Of a stretch of 35,233 nt of DNA, positions 1 through 8,494 are shown piece after piece (the stretch's first letter is position 1; every line of letters starts with the position of its first letter). The stretch is from NCBI GenBank assembly GCA_964445305.1, contig CAYUKK010000164.1:1-35233 (forward strand), in the 5' to 3' direction. This DNA is from CAYUKK01 sp964445305. Lineage in GTDB: Bacteria > Acidobacteriota > Aminicenantia > Aminicenantales > UBA8522. The notes under the pieces are model-generated. The model saw only the letters and a list, made by a program, of their open reading frames with translations. It searched no databases and was not told the origin of the DNA. Position numbers and translations under genes: made by a program.

Positions 1-241
1 GAGCCGTGCCAACGATAATTTTTTTGGTCGGAGCGGCGGTCGCCTTTGCTTCCTTGACCATCGCTTCTGCCTCTTCATCCCTCAAGAGGACGGCTTCGCC
101 CGTGGACCCGAGAACGACATAGCCCGCCAATTCAGTTTCGTTATAGCGGCTGAGGTTATCTTTGAACTTGTCGAGGGCAATGGCATGATTGTGGAAGGGG
201 GTGGTCAGGGCAGCGAAAACGCCGCTAAACTTCGGCCTCAT
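1..241 (-). CDS. DapA/NAL-family aldolase or lyase, 5' part only
   Basis: This is the first 80 codons of a gene that runs off the left edge. The visible start fits the dihydrodipicolinate synthase / N-acetylneuraminate lyase family: a GVFAALTTPF strand at residues 7-16 and the GSTGE phosphate/carboxylate-binding motif at 45-49. These class I aldolases make a Schiff base on a lysine further along, which lies outside the window, so the substrate (pyruvate plus aspartate semialdehyde, a sugar acid, or other) cannot be told. The ATG overlaps the TGA of the upstream zincin gene as ATGA, with GGAGGAG a few bases before, so the two are probably translationally coupled. The pairing with cobO and a small protease gives no clear pathway, so a biosynthetic DapA is not assured. 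Confidence 0.8.
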   Translation of the reverse strand, partial: MRPKFSGVFAALTTPFHNHAIALDKFKDNLSRYNETELAGYVVLGSTGEAVLLRDEEAEAMVKEAKATAAPTKKIIVGTA

Positions 242-645
242 TTTTCTCCTCCTCGCTTATCCGGATTAACCTCCTCCATCCAACTTTGCTCCTCGATTTT
301 GCGCAATTCCTCCTCACTTAACCCGAAATAATGGCCGATTTCATGGAGGACAACTTCTCTGACTCGACGACGAATTTCCTCGTCGGAAGTGGAGATACTC
401 TCTATTGGCTTCTGGTAGATGACAATCACGTCAGGCGGGACATTGCCGTAATAGGAGCCGCGATGTTTGAAGGGGACCCCGTGATAGAGCCCGAGGAGCG
501 TTCTCCGAAGATTTCGGCGAGAGGAAGGCTCGTCAGGCGGGTCATCCTCGACGATGATGGCGATGTTATGGAGAAGCTTCTTGAACCGCCGGGGCAGGCT
601 GGACAGCGCTTCCTCCACCAGAGCCTCAAACTTTTTTCTTTCCAT
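238..645 (-). CDS. Small zincin-like metallopeptidase (PF06262 / DUF1025 type)
   Basis: A 135-residue protein with the zinc-protease motif HEIGHYFG: His101, Glu102 and His105 form HExxH, and the following FG is typical of this small family. The stretch before it (YYGNVPPDVIVIYQKPIE) also matches the usual spacing between the N-terminal helix and the catalytic helix. Such proteins are short single-domain cytoplasmic zincins whose substrates are mostly unknown. I chose the ATG at 645, preceded by GAGG, because family members begin close to the MERKKFEALV helix; a TTG at 663 would add six residues. It lies 32 bases after cobO and overlaps the DapA-family gene by four bases, so the three look like one operon. 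Confidence 0.8.
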   Translation of the reverse strand: MERKKFEALVEEALSSLPRRFKKLLHNIAIIVEDDPPDEPSSRRNLRRTLLGLYHGVPFKHRGSYYGNVPPDVIVIYQKPIESISTSDEEIRRRVREVVLHEIGHYFGLSEEELRKIEEQSWMEEVNPDKRGGEK

Positions 646-677
646 GGTGCCTCGATTATTCAAACAGCGTTCCGGGC

Positions 678-1232
678 TTATTTTTCGATGCCGGCTCGCG
701 CCCGGACACCCCTGGCATAATAGTGTTTCTTCTCCTTCATCTCGGTGACGAGGTCGGCTCGCTTGATAAGAGAGGGCGAGGCGTAGCGGCCGGTCAGGAC
801 GACTTCGACTCCTGGCGGCCGCTGGTCAAGGAAGGCGTGGACCTCCTTTTCCGAGAGAAGCCGGAAATGGAGGGCCACGTTGACCTCGTCCAGGATAATG
901 ACCTGATATTTCTGGGAGAGCATAGCCCGGCGGCATTTCTCGAGCCCCCGCCTTGCCCTGTCGATATCCTCATCCTCAGGGTTTTCGGTGACATGGATAA
1001 AGCCTTTCCGGCCAAACTGCTCGATCCGGACAAAAGGCGCCAGCTTTCTGGCGGAACGCAGCTCGCCGTAGGGATGTCCTTTGAGGAATTGTCCGATATA
1101 GACGCGCAACCCGTGCCCCGCCGCTCGAAGGGCCAAGCCGAGGGCAGCCGTGGTCTTTCCCTTTCCATTTCCCGTATAAACCTGGACGTAGCCTTTGAAG
1201 TTTTCTTTTCTTGGCCCCGCTTGTTTTCCCAT
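678..1232 (-). CDS. cobO: Cob(I)yrinic acid a,c-diamide adenosyltransferase
   Basis: CobO/BtuR-type enzyme that moves the 5'-deoxyadenosyl group of ATP to Co(I) corrinoid, making adenosylcobalamin precursors in the cytoplasm. Of 184 residues, the P-loop GNGKGKTT is at 21-28, followed by the GQFLKG strand, the Walker B-like ILDEVNVA, and the family's C-terminal block with LTGR and ADLVTEM. The length fits the family. The frame stays open upstream for 55 more codons, but the added residues are unlike the family, and a promoter at 1243-1270 would lie inside them, so the ATG at 1232 is the sensible start. It has no clear ribosome binding site and sits 10 bases after the -10, so a nearly leaderless mRNA is likely. 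The product could supply cofactor for the acyl-CoA mutase at 28363-30500. Confidence 0.9.
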   Translation of the reverse strand: MGKQAGPRKENFKGYVQVYTGNGKGKTTAALGLALRAAGHGLRVYIGQFLKGHPYGELRSARKLAPFVRIEQFGRKGFIHVTENPEDEDIDRARRGLEKCRRAMLSQKYQVIILDEVNVALHFRLLSEKEVHAFLDQRPPGVEVVLTGRYASPSLIKRADLVTEMKEKKHYYARGVRARAGIEK

Positions 1233-1242
1233 GATAGCTTCT

Positions 1243-1270
1243 ATTTTAGTCAACCTGCCAACGGAGTCAA
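1243..1270 (-). promoter_or_regulatory. Predicted sigma70-type promoter of cobO
   Basis: On the minus strand TTGACT (1270-1265) and TAAAAT (1248-1243) are separated by 16 bases. Only 10 bases lie between the -10 and the ATG at 1232, so the transcript would begin within about 3 bases of the start codon. Confidence 0.6.
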
Positions 1271-1365
1271 CAAAGACGAAGCAGCAAAACCTTAGGAAGG
1301 TCAACTCAGGCGGCCCGAGGCTGGCCTGAAGCTCTTCATGTTCTTCTTCCTCAATCGGATTCCCG

Positions 1366-1394
1366 TTGACTGGCCGCTCGCCTGATTTTATAAT
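1366..1394 (+). promoter_or_regulatory. Predicted sigma70-type promoter of nadC-nadB
   Basis: TTGACT (1366-1371) and a perfect TATAAT (1389-1394) are separated by 17 bases. The nadC ATG at 1403 is only 8 bases after the -10, so transcription should start at or within two bases of the start codon. No ribosome binding site is present, which fits a leaderless mRNA. Confidence 0.75.
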
Positions 1395-1402
1395 CAAATC
1401 GG

Positions 1403-2248
1403 ATGAAAAAAGAAGAAGTCGACTTGATCATCGAGGCAGCGCTCCTTGAGGACATGCCAGCCGGGGACATCACGTCGGAAAGCATCATCCCGAAGGGGTC
1501 AAGGGCACGGGCGATGCTTCTGGCTAAGGAGGATGGAATTTTGGCCGGTATCGAAGTGGCTCGCCGCGTCTTTGAGTTGGTCGATAAACGGGTGCGTTTC
1601 CAAAAACTGTTTGACGACGGCCAGCCGTTTAAAGCGGGAGACATCTTGGCCAGAATAGAAGGCCGCTCGACCTCTCTCCTCAAGGCTGAGCGAACAGCCC
1701 TCAATTTTCTCCAGCGGATGTGCGGCATCGCCACCAAGACCCGGCGGTACGTTGAGGCTGTCGCCGGAACGGGAACAAAAATCCTCGACACGCGCAAGAC
1801 CACACCAACGCTCCGTTTCCTGGAAAAATACGCGGTGCGTAAGGGCGGCGGAGTCAACCATCGCTTCAGTCTATCTGAGATGGTTCTGATCAAGGATAAT
1901 CACTTGCGATTACTGGAAAGTGTGGGGGAAGCGGTGCGCCGAGCGAAAGAAAAAGCAAAGCCTGGCACCCGTATCGAGGTCGAAGTCACCAACCTCAAAG
2001 AGGCCAAAGAAGCCATCCAAGCAGGAGCATCCATGCTCATGCTGGACAACATGTCTTTGAAGAGGATCAAGGAAGTCCTCGACTGGGTTAAAGGAAGGGT
2101 GCCGGTCGAGGTCTCGGGAAAGGTCACGGTCGCCCGGGCTCGAGACATCGCCGGATTGGGCGTTGATTATATCTCTGTCGGCGCCTTGACGCACTCCTTC
2201 TGCTCGATTGACATTAGCCTCGAGTTGCTCAAATTCGATCATGACTGA
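1403..2248 (+). CDS. nadC: Nicotinate-nucleotide pyrophosphorylase (carboxylating), quinolinate phosphoribosyltransferase
   Basis: Converts quinolinate and PRPP to nicotinate mononucleotide, CO2 and pyrophosphate, the entry to NAD. The 281-residue length is typical. The N-terminal block EDMPAGDITSE, the DTRKTTPTLR segment with its substrate-binding Arg and Lys, GGGVNHRFSLSEMVLIKDNH in the middle, and the EVEVTNLKEA and EVSGKVT strands of the C-terminal barrel all match the family. The start at 1403 gives the normal N-terminus and lies directly behind a strong promoter with no leader. nadB follows with an eight-base overlap. The partner quinolinate synthase NadA is not in the window. Confidence 0.95.
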   Translation: MKKEEVDLIIEAALLEDMPAGDITSESIIPKGSRARAMLLAKEDGILAGIEVARRVFELVDKRVRFQKLFDDGQPFKAGDILARIEGRSTSLLKAERTALNFLQRMCGIATKTRRYVEAVAGTGTKILDTRKTTPTLRFLEKYAVRKGGGVNHRFSLSEMVLIKDNHLRLLESVGEAVRRAKEKAKPGTRIEVEVTNLKEAKEAIQAGASMLMLDNMSLKRIKEVLDWVKGRVPVEVSGKVTVARARDIAGLGVDYISVGALTHSFCSIDISLELLKFDHD

Positions 2249-3815
2249 CGAGGAAGTTCGGCGCTCGGATATCCTGATTATCGGCTGCGGCGTTGCCGGC
2301 GCAAGCGCTGCCCTTGAAGCGGCCAAGCGCGGCTTCAAGGTCCACATCCTCAGCAAAGCCCAGAGTCCCGAGGAATCCAACACGTTCTATGCCCAGGGCG
2401 GGATTGTTTCCCTGGGCAAGGATGACCGTCTGGAGCTTCTCATCGAGGATATCCACAGAACCGGCGATGGCATCAACAACCCCGAGGCCGTCGAGGTGCT
2501 GGCCAGGCACGGCGGGGAACTCGTCGAGCGAATCCTCATCCGGGAGCTCGCGATTCCCTTCTCTCGGAGCAGCCCCGAGATGCTCGACTATGCCCAGGAA
2601 GCTGGCCATTCCCGGCGCCGCATCCTCCATGTCAAGGACACGACGGGAAAGACGATTGCCGAAGCGTTCATCCAGGCACTGCGGAAATACCCCAACGTGA
2701 CTATTTTCACTGACCACACGGCGGTGGACCTTCTGACAGTTCCCCATCATAGCAAGAATCTCCGCGCTTATTACAGGGAACCCCAGTGCATCGGTGCCTA
2801 TGTTCTTGATAACAAAACGAACCTGGTCAAGAAATTTTTGGCCCCCTACACAATTCTCGCCACGGGCGGTTGCGGCGCTGTTTACCTTTACACTTCGAAC
2901 CCTCGCGATGCCATCGGCGCCGGCTATGCCATGGCCCACCGTGCCGGGGCGCGGATCGTCAACATGGAATACATCCAGTTTCACCCGACTTCGCTCTTCC
3001 ATCGCGATGCGGACGGCTTCCTCATTTCCGAGACGGTGCGCGGCGAAGGCGCGAGGCTCAAAACGAAGGAAGGCCAGACGTTCATGGAGAAATACAGCGA
3101 CAAAAGAGACTTGGCCCCCCGCGACGAAGTGACCAGGGCCATTTACGAGGAGATGGTCAACAGCAACTCCAGCTACGTTCTCCTGGATTTGGCCAGCTAC
3201 GCCAAAGTGGACATCAAGAAGAGGTTTCCCCATATCTATAAGACCTGTCTTCAGTATGGCATTGACATCACCAAGGAGCCCATCCCTGTCGTGCCGGCGG
3301 CGCATTATTGTTGTGGCGGTGTGCTCGTCGACACCTGGGGAAGAACATCCCTTCGCGGCCTTTACGCGGCCGGCGAGGTTTCCTGTACCGGTGTGCACGG
3401 CGCCAACCGCTTGGCCTCGACCTCGCTTCTCGAGGGGCTGGTCTGGGGGACGAGGGCGGCCCAAGACATTGCCGCCCATTTCGACCCGACCCCGCCCTGC
3501 GAGCCTTCAGAAATCCACCCGTGGTATTATCCGGACAAAGAGGAAGAAATCGACCCGGCGCTCATCAACCAGGACTGGCTGATGATTCGCTCGACGATGT
3601 GGAACTATGCCGGCATCATCCGGACGAAAAAGCGCCTGGAACGGGCTAAAGCCGATTTGGAGTATTTACGCCATCGGATTGAAAAATTCTACAAGGAAGC
3701 AAGAATGGACCCCAAGGTTGTCGGGCTCAAGCACGGCATCCAGGTGGCGCTCATGATTACCCACGCCGCGCTGGCCAACCCCGTCAGCCTCGGCGCCCAC
3801 TTCCGCCGAGACTGA
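2241..3815 (+). CDS. nadB: L-aspartate oxidase
   Basis: FAD enzyme that oxidises L-aspartate to iminoaspartate, which NadA condenses to quinolinate. The 524-residue protein has the N-terminal dinucleotide fold IIGCGVAGASAAL (residues 13-25), the SNTFYAQGGI segment, the EYIQFHPTSL block, the SETVRGEGARL and APRDEVTRAI active-site strands shared with fumarate reductase flavoproteins, the AAGEVSCTGVHGANRLAS FAD loop, and a helical C-terminal tail. I chose the ATG at 2241, which overlaps the nadC stop as ATGACTGA, rather than an in-frame codon 33 bases earlier inside nadC, because the FAD fold then starts at the usual distance. Expression probably depends on reinitiation after nadC. The last 32 bases overlap the convergent gene at 3784-4347. 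Confidence 0.95.
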   Translation: MTDEEVRRSDILIIGCGVAGASAALEAAKRGFKVHILSKAQSPEESNTFYAQGGIVSLGKDDRLELLIEDIHRTGDGINNPEAVEVLARHGGELVERILIRELAIPFSRSSPEMLDYAQEAGHSRRRILHVKDTTGKTIAEAFIQALRKYPNVTIFTDHTAVDLLTVPHHSKNLRAYYREPQCIGAYVLDNKTNLVKKFLAPYTILATGGCGAVYLYTSNPRDAIGAGYAMAHRAGARIVNMEYIQFHPTSLFHRDADGFLISETVRGEGARLKTKEGQTFMEKYSDKRDLAPRDEVTRAIYEEMVNSNSSYVLLDLASYAKVDIKKRFPHIYKTCLQYGIDITKEPIPVVPAAHYCCGGVLVDTWGRTSLRGLYAAGEVSCTGVHGANRLASTSLLEGLVWGTRAAQDIAAHFDPTPPCEPSEIHPWYYPDKEEEIDPALINQDWLMIRSTMWNYAGIIRTKKRLERAKADLEYLRHRIEKFYKEARMDPKVVGLKHGIQVALMITHAALANPVSLGAHFRRD

Positions 3816-4347
3816 GCAGCGCTTTCTTCTTTTGAATAGCGCCGAGAAGGCTGGCCAGGAAAGGGCCGATATCTTTTTCATCGAGGTCCGAAGATAGGAC
3901 CTTTGGCTTGTCTTGGGAACCGGGCAGGACGAGGCAGACGATTGTCTTGCTCTCCCGAGCGTATTTGACCCGTGGCTGGCCAGGTCTCGCTTCCATGACC
4001 GTCATCTGGATTTTCATTTTTTCGGCGCTTGGCTGGTCGTGGATGAGAATCGAAACATGGACATCCTTGTAGGTGTCGTCATCATCGTCTGAACCGACGA
4101 AGAAATCGGCCTGGACAAAACTCTCGCCCGGGTAAGCCTTGAACTCCTTGATTTCGGCGTAAATATCTTTCAATATTTTGGAAGAATCATTTTTTTTGCT
4201 GGCATTGTCGGGGCTTTCGCCGAGCGTCATCGAATCCGCAAGCCCGGCTTTTTTGTCGGTTGCCCCGAGCCACTCGACAACGGCGAGAGTTAGGAAGAAG
4301 AGTAGCCCGAACGTAAGCCAATCAAAATTTTTTATCTCCCGGCGCAT
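3784..4347 (-). CDS. Uncharacterised protein with one N-terminal membrane helix
   Basis: I do not recognise this 187-residue protein. What can be seen is a basic N-terminus (MRREIK), a hydrophobic segment at about residues 11-28 that is a membrane anchor or uncleaved signal, a polar linker, an acidic run (five Asp near residue 90), a mixed beta-rich middle (KDVHVSILIHD and KMKIQMTVMEA), and a Lys/Gly-rich tail. An in-frame stop two codons before the ATG fixes the start at or after 4347. There is no good ribosome binding site. Its end overlaps the 3' end of nadB by 32 bases on the other strand. The composition looks protein-like rather than shadow-like, but no function can be given. Confidence 0.55.
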   Translation of the reverse strand: MRREIKNFDWLTFGLLFFLTLAVVEWLGATDKKAGLADSMTLGESPDNASKKNDSSKILKDIYAEIKEFKAYPGESFVQADFFVGSDDDDDTYKDVHVSILIHDQPSAEKMKIQMTVMEARPGQPRVKYARESKTIVCLVLPGSQDKPKVLSSDLDEKDIGPFLASLLGAIQKKKALLSLGGSGRRG

Positions 4348-4388
4348 GTCTTACCAGAGGTTCAGGGCTGTCGCCCACCTCCTAGCTA

Positions 4389-4417
4389 TTGTATCACTTT
4401 TTTAGATGGTCTATAAT
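4389..4417 (+). promoter_or_regulatory. Predicted promoter of the ileS-lspA-lgt-rluD operon
   Basis: TTGTAT (4389-4394), a 17-base spacer and a perfect TATAAT (4412-4417) would give a leader of about 17 bases carrying GAGG at 4432-4435. The -35 box is only a partial match, so the call leans on the -10 and the spacing. Confidence 0.55.
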
Positions 4418-4440
4418 TCCATGAAAAAATTGAGGCTGAA

Positions 4441-7227
4441 ATGAAGCCGATGAATAGAGAGCTGGACATCCGGAGCACTCTCAACCTCCCTCAGACGTCC
4501 TTCTCCATGAAGGCCAAGCTCGCCCAGAAGGAGCCGGAAATTCTGAAATGGTGGGAGGAGATTGACCTCTATTCCGAGATTCTGAAGAAGAGGGCGGGCG
4601 CCCCAACGTTTGTCCTTCACGATGGGCCCCCCTATGCAAATGGCAGAATCCACCTGGGGACAGCCCTGAACAAGATATTGAAAGACTTCATCGTCAAGAC
4701 GAAGACGATGCAAGGGTATCTTTGTCCCTACCTTCCCGGCTGGGATTGCCATGGCTTGCCCATCGAAATCAAAGTTGACCAGCTGCTCGGTGCCAGGAAA
4801 AAAGAAATTTCCATGCTTGACTTCCGGGAGGAGTGCAAAAAATATGCCGAGAAGTTCATCGATATCCAGCGAGAGGAGTTCAAGCGGCTGGGAGTTTTTG
4901 GTGAGTGGAAGACTCCCTATTTGACGATGGACCCTGAATACGAGGCCGATGTTCTTCGTCATCTGGCTGCTTTTTTTGCTTCCGGCAACGTCTACAAGGG
5001 GCTTCGTCCTGTCCACTGGTGTTCGCATTGTCAGACGGCTTTGGCCGAAGCCGAGATCGAGTACCGGGACCGCACTTCGCCCTCAATTTACGTGAAATTC
5101 CCCCTTCTCTCGGACCTCTCGTCAAAATTCCCCTCGCTTGCCGGGAAAAAGGTCTTTGTTCTCATCTGGACAACGACACCATGGACGTTGCCGGCCAACC
5201 TGGCCATCGCTTTCCATCCCGAGCATGAGTACGCTGCCTTTGAGGTAGGGGATGAGGTCTATATTGCGGCCAAGCGCCTTCTTCCCATCCTGAGCGAAGA
5301 GCTTGGTTTTCACGAGACAAAGACGCTGGCCACTTTTTTCGGTCGGGAGATGGAAGGCTTAAAAGCCCGCCATCCCTGGATAGATAGAGAGTCGCTCCTC
5401 GTCTTGGCCGATTACGTCACCCTGGAGGACGGGACGGGCTGCGTCCACACCGCCCCTGGCCACGGCCACGAGGATTATCTCACTGGACTTGCTTATAACC
5501 TTGACATCTACACCCCTGTCGACAGCGAAGGGAAGTTCATCCCTCAGGTCGATCGCTACGGCGGCCGCAACGTTTTTGAAGCCAACCGCCTGATCACCGA
5601 AGATATGAAAAGGGATGGCACTCTCCTCAAGGAAACGACCATCACCCATTCCTACCCCCATTGCTGGCGCTGCAAGAACCCGGTCATCTTTCGGGCGACA
5701 GCTCAGTGGTTCATCTCCATGGACAACGGCAGCTTGCGGCAAAAAGCCCTTGCCGAGATAAGGAAGGTGCGCTGGATTCCGCCGTGGGGCGAGGAGAGGA
5801 TTGCCAACATGATGAGTAGCCGGCCAGACTGGTGCATTTCGCGTCAGCGCCTGTGGGGAGTGCCTATTCCGGCTTTCACCTGCCAGTTGTGCGGGCATAT
5901 CCTTGCTTCCGAAAAGATTGCCCTTGCTGTGGCCGATGTTTTCTCGCGGGAGGGCTCAAACGCCTGGTTTGAAAAAGCGGCCGAGGAGCTTGTGCCGGCC
6001 GGGATGAGCTGTCCCCGCTGCGGCGGTCAGAAGTTTGAGAAGGAAAGCAACATCCTCGATGTCTGGTTCGAGTCGGGAGCAAGTCACGCCGTCCTGGGCA
6101 AGAGACCCGATTTGCCCTGGCCCTCTGATGTCTACATCGAAGGCCACGACCAGTACCGGGGCTGGTTCAATAGCTCCCTCCTCATCGGCGTCGGGGCAAA
6201 AAACGCCTCACCTTATAGAACATGCATCACCCACGGCTTTGTCCTCGACGAACAGGGCCGGGCCATGTCCAAATCCCTCGGCAACTTCATCGAACCCGAG
6301 GAGATTATCTCCCAAAACGGGGCAGAGGTGCTGCGACTGTGGGTGGCCATGCTCGATTATAAGGAGGATGCCAAACTCGGACCCGAAATCCTCGAAAGGC
6401 TGGTCGATGCTTACCGCAAGATCCGCAACACCTGGCGGTTTCTGCTCGGAAACCTCTCCGATTTTGACCCGACCACCGAATCCGTTCCGGTCGAAAAGAT
6501 GCTCCTTCTCGACCGCTGGGCTCTGGAGAAAATGGCCGCTGTGGGAAGACGAGCTCTCAGAGCCTATGACGCCTATGAGTTCCACCTTGTCTTCCACGCC
6601 ATTTTCAGCTTTTTCACGGTCGAGCTCAGCGCTTTCTACCTCGACGTGACGAAAGATAGGATGTACTGCTCGGCGCCAAAATCTCCGGGGCGGAAGTCTG
6701 GCCAGACGGCGTTCTTCCGGATTCTTAAGGATACCCTCCTCTTGATGGCTCCCATCCTGCCCTTTACGACCGAGGAAGCTTGGCAGCACTTGCCTTCTTT
6801 TTTGGGCAAGGAGGGGTCCGTCCACTTGGAGACCTTTCCCGATTTCACCGACAGATGGTTGCTCGAAAGGGAGGAGCGCGACATGGAGAGACTTCTTACC
6901 CTCCGCGAATCTGTTCTCAAGGAGTTGGAAAGAGCGAGGGAGGAGAAGCTCATCGGGAATTCCCTCGAAGCAGAGGTTCGCCTTAAGCCTTCTCAGGACG
7001 ACCTGAGCCTTTTACAAGAACATAGTCAGGATTTAACTACGCTTTTCATCGTCTCCTCGGTTGTCGTCGAGGGTGGGGCGCCAGAAAAGACAGAAGTCCG
7101 GGTCGTTAGGGCGCCGGGCGAAAAATGCCAGCGGTGCTGGAATTATTCTCCGCATGTTGGCCAGAGTCCGGACTATCCTCAATTATGCCGCCGGTGCGAA
7201 GATGTCGTCAGGGAAATCCTCGGATGA
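4441..7227 (+). CDS. ileS: Isoleucine-tRNA ligase
   Basis: Class I aminoacyl-tRNA synthetase charging tRNA-Ile; 928 residues is normal for the bacterial type. The ATP-binding signature is at residues 60-73 (HDGPPYANGRIHLG, with HLGT in place of HIGH), the editing (CP1) domain contains TTTPWTLPANLA, and the second signature AMSKS is at 608-612. Cys481/Cys484 and Cys524/Cys527 form a CxxC pair set in the middle. Cys896/Cys899 and Cys916/Cys919 form the C-terminal zinc finger typical of bacterial-type enzymes. GAGG five bases before the ATG at 4441 supports this start over the ATG three codons on. The stop overlaps the lspA start as ATGA. It is the lead gene of a run continuing through rluD. Confidence 0.97.
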   Translation: MKPMNRELDIRSTLNLPQTSFSMKAKLAQKEPEILKWWEEIDLYSEILKKRAGAPTFVLHDGPPYANGRIHLGTALNKILKDFIVKTKTMQGYLCPYLPGWDCHGLPIEIKVDQLLGARKKEISMLDFREECKKYAEKFIDIQREEFKRLGVFGEWKTPYLTMDPEYEADVLRHLAAFFASGNVYKGLRPVHWCSHCQTALAEAEIEYRDRTSPSIYVKFPLLSDLSSKFPSLAGKKVFVLIWTTTPWTLPANLAIAFHPEHEYAAFEVGDEVYIAAKRLLPILSEELGFHETKTLATFFGREMEGLKARHPWIDRESLLVLADYVTLEDGTGCVHTAPGHGHEDYLTGLAYNLDIYTPVDSEGKFIPQVDRYGGRNVFEANRLITEDMKRDGTLLKETTITHSYPHCWRCKNPVIFRATAQWFISMDNGSLRQKALAEIRKVRWIPPWGEERIANMMSSRPDWCISRQRLWGVPIPAFTCQLCGHILASEKIALAVADVFSREGSNAWFEKAAEELVPAGMSCPRCGGQKFEKESNILDVWFESGASHAVLGKRPDLPWPSDVYIEGHDQYRGWFNSSLLIGVGAKNASPYRTCITHGFVLDEQGRAMSKSLGNFIEPEEIISQNGAEVLRLWVAMLDYKEDAKLGPEILERLVDAYRKIRNTWRFLLGNLSDFDPTTESVPVEKMLLLDRWALEKMAAVGRRALRAYDAYEFHLVFHAIFSFFTVELSAFYLDVTKDRMYCSAPKSPGRKSGQTAFFRILKDTLLLMAPILPFTTEEAWQHLPSFLGKEGSVHLETFPDFTDRWLLEREERDMERLLTLRESVLKELERAREEKLIGNSLEAEVRLKPSQDDLSLLQEHSQDLTTLFIVSSVVVEGGAPEKTEVRVVRAPGEKCQRCWNYSPHVGQSPDYPQLCRRCEDVVREILG

Positions 7228-7730
7228 AAAAGACAACTCCCTATTTTATCCTCATCGCTTTTTTGCTCGCCGCCGACCAGCTCACCAAGTGGCTGGTGAC
7301 GAAAAAAGTGGCCCTCCATTCTGCGGTCCCCGTCATTCCTGGTTTTTTTAACATTACCCATATCCACAACCGGGGAGCTATCTTTGGAGCTTTTGGCCGG
7401 ATAGGCAGCCCTTTTGTCTCCATTGCCCTGACCCTGGCTTCCCTTACTGCTTTGGGTCTCGTCATCTATTATTTCGTCAAAACTCCCGTTTCCGAGCGCG
7501 GGTTGAAGATCGCTCTTTCGCTCATCCTGGCTGGCGCCCTCGGAAACCTCGCCGACCGTCTTGGCCGCGGCTACGTAGTCGATTTTCTCGATTTTTATGT
7601 CAACCGATGGCACTGGCCATTTTTTAATGTCGCTGATTCTTCGATCACGGTGGGGGCGGGACTGCTTCTTTATTTCTTGTTCATCCGGAGGCCAAAATGT
7701 TCCCTGTCCTCCTGCGGATTGGGCCGCTGA
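7224..7730 (+). CDS. lspA: Lipoprotein signal peptidase (signal peptidase II)
   Basis: Inner-membrane aspartyl protease that removes the signal peptide from prolipoproteins after Lgt has modified the Cys. The 168-residue protein has four hydrophobic segments (about 6-18, 62-84, 96-111, 140-155). The conserved ADQLTKW is at 17-23, and the two catalytic aspartates are Asp120 in YVVDF and Asp138 in FNVADSS. The start overlaps the ileS stop by four bases, an ileS-lspA order common in bacteria. The last 34 bases overlap lgt, which carries out the preceding step of the same lipoprotein pathway, so the two are likely made together. Confidence 0.95.
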   Translation: MKKTTPYFILIAFLLAADQLTKWLVTKKVALHSAVPVIPGFFNITHIHNRGAIFGAFGRIGSPFVSIALTLASLTALGLVIYYFVKTPVSERGLKIALSLILAGALGNLADRLGRGYVVDFLDFYVNRWHWPFFNVADSSITVGAGLLLYFLFIRRPKCSLSSCGLGR

Positions 7731-8494
7731 CCATCCACACCTATGGCCTGATGATGGCCATCGGCGTGGCCGTGGCCCTCTGGTTCCTCTACCGCCAGTC
7801 AACCCGCCAGGGGCTCGAGGCAGGCCGCATTGTTGACGCCGGCTTCTATACCATATTGATTTCGCTCTTGGGAGCCAAGCTGGTTCTCTTTGTCGGCAAT
7901 TTCTCTTACTACACCCGCTATCCTGGAGAGCTTCTTAGCCTGGCCAGGTCGGGAGGGGTATTCCAGGGAGGACTCGTCTTCGGCGTCCTCTTTGCCCTCT
8001 GGTATTTCCGGCGCAAGCAGATTCCCACCTGGATAGTGGCGGACATCGCCGCTCCTGCGCTCGCCCTCGGTCACGGTTTTGGCCGCATTGGCTGTTTCAT
8101 GGCCGGGTGTTGCTATGGCCGAGCGTGTGAGGCAGCCATTGGCGTCAAGTTTAGCAGCACCTACGCTCACAGCCTTACCGGTGTCCCTTTGAACGAAGCT
8201 ATCCACCCCGTCCAGCTCTACGAATCAGCGCTCAACTTTTTGAATTTTTTCATTCTTTTCCTCATCCTGCGACGGAAAAAATTTGATGGCCAGGTTTTTA
8301 GCCTTTACATCATCAACTATTCTTTGATTCGTTATTTCACCGAGTTTTATCGGGGCGACCACCCGGAACGGGCCTTCTTGGTGAGGGGGCCATCCCCTTA
8401 CCTCAGTTTTTCCTATCCTCAATTTTTTTGCGTCCTGGGCTTTGCCTTGGGTCTTGCGCTGCTGGCGATCTTAAGAAAAAAAAGAAGTGCCTGA
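7697..8494 (+). CDS. lgt: Phosphatidylglycerol-prolipoprotein diacylglyceryl transferase
   Basis: Integral membrane enzyme that transfers diacylglycerol from phosphatidylglycerol to the lipobox cysteine of prolipoproteins. The 265 residues form several membrane helices. The signature GHGFGRIGCFMAGCCYGR sits near residues 129-146 and is the Cys-rich variant seen in many non-enterobacterial Lgt proteins. The following HPVQLYES block and the C-terminal YRGDHPER segment are also typical. GGAGG lies five bases before the ATG at 7697 and fixes the start, which lies inside the end of lspA. The stop overlaps the rluD GTG start by eight bases. Confidence 0.93.
   Translation: MFPVLLRIGPLTIHTYGLMMAIGVAVALWFLYRQSTRQGLEAGRIVDAGFYTILISLLGAKLVLFVGNFSYYTRYPGELLSLARSGGVFQGGLVFGVLFALWYFRRKQIPTWIVADIAAPALALGHGFGRIGCFMAGCCYGRACEAAIGVKFSSTYAHSLTGVPLNEAIHPVQLYESALNFLNFFILFLILRRKKFDGQVFSLYIINYSLIRYFTEFYRGDHPERAFLVRGPSPYLSFSYPQFFCVLGFALGLALLAILRKKRSA

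Noticed and set aside
2229..3479. Long open minus-strand frame opposite nadB
   Set aside because: It is fully antisense to a clearly conserved enzyme, has no family motif and low-complexity composition. Such frames are common opposite GC-rich genes.
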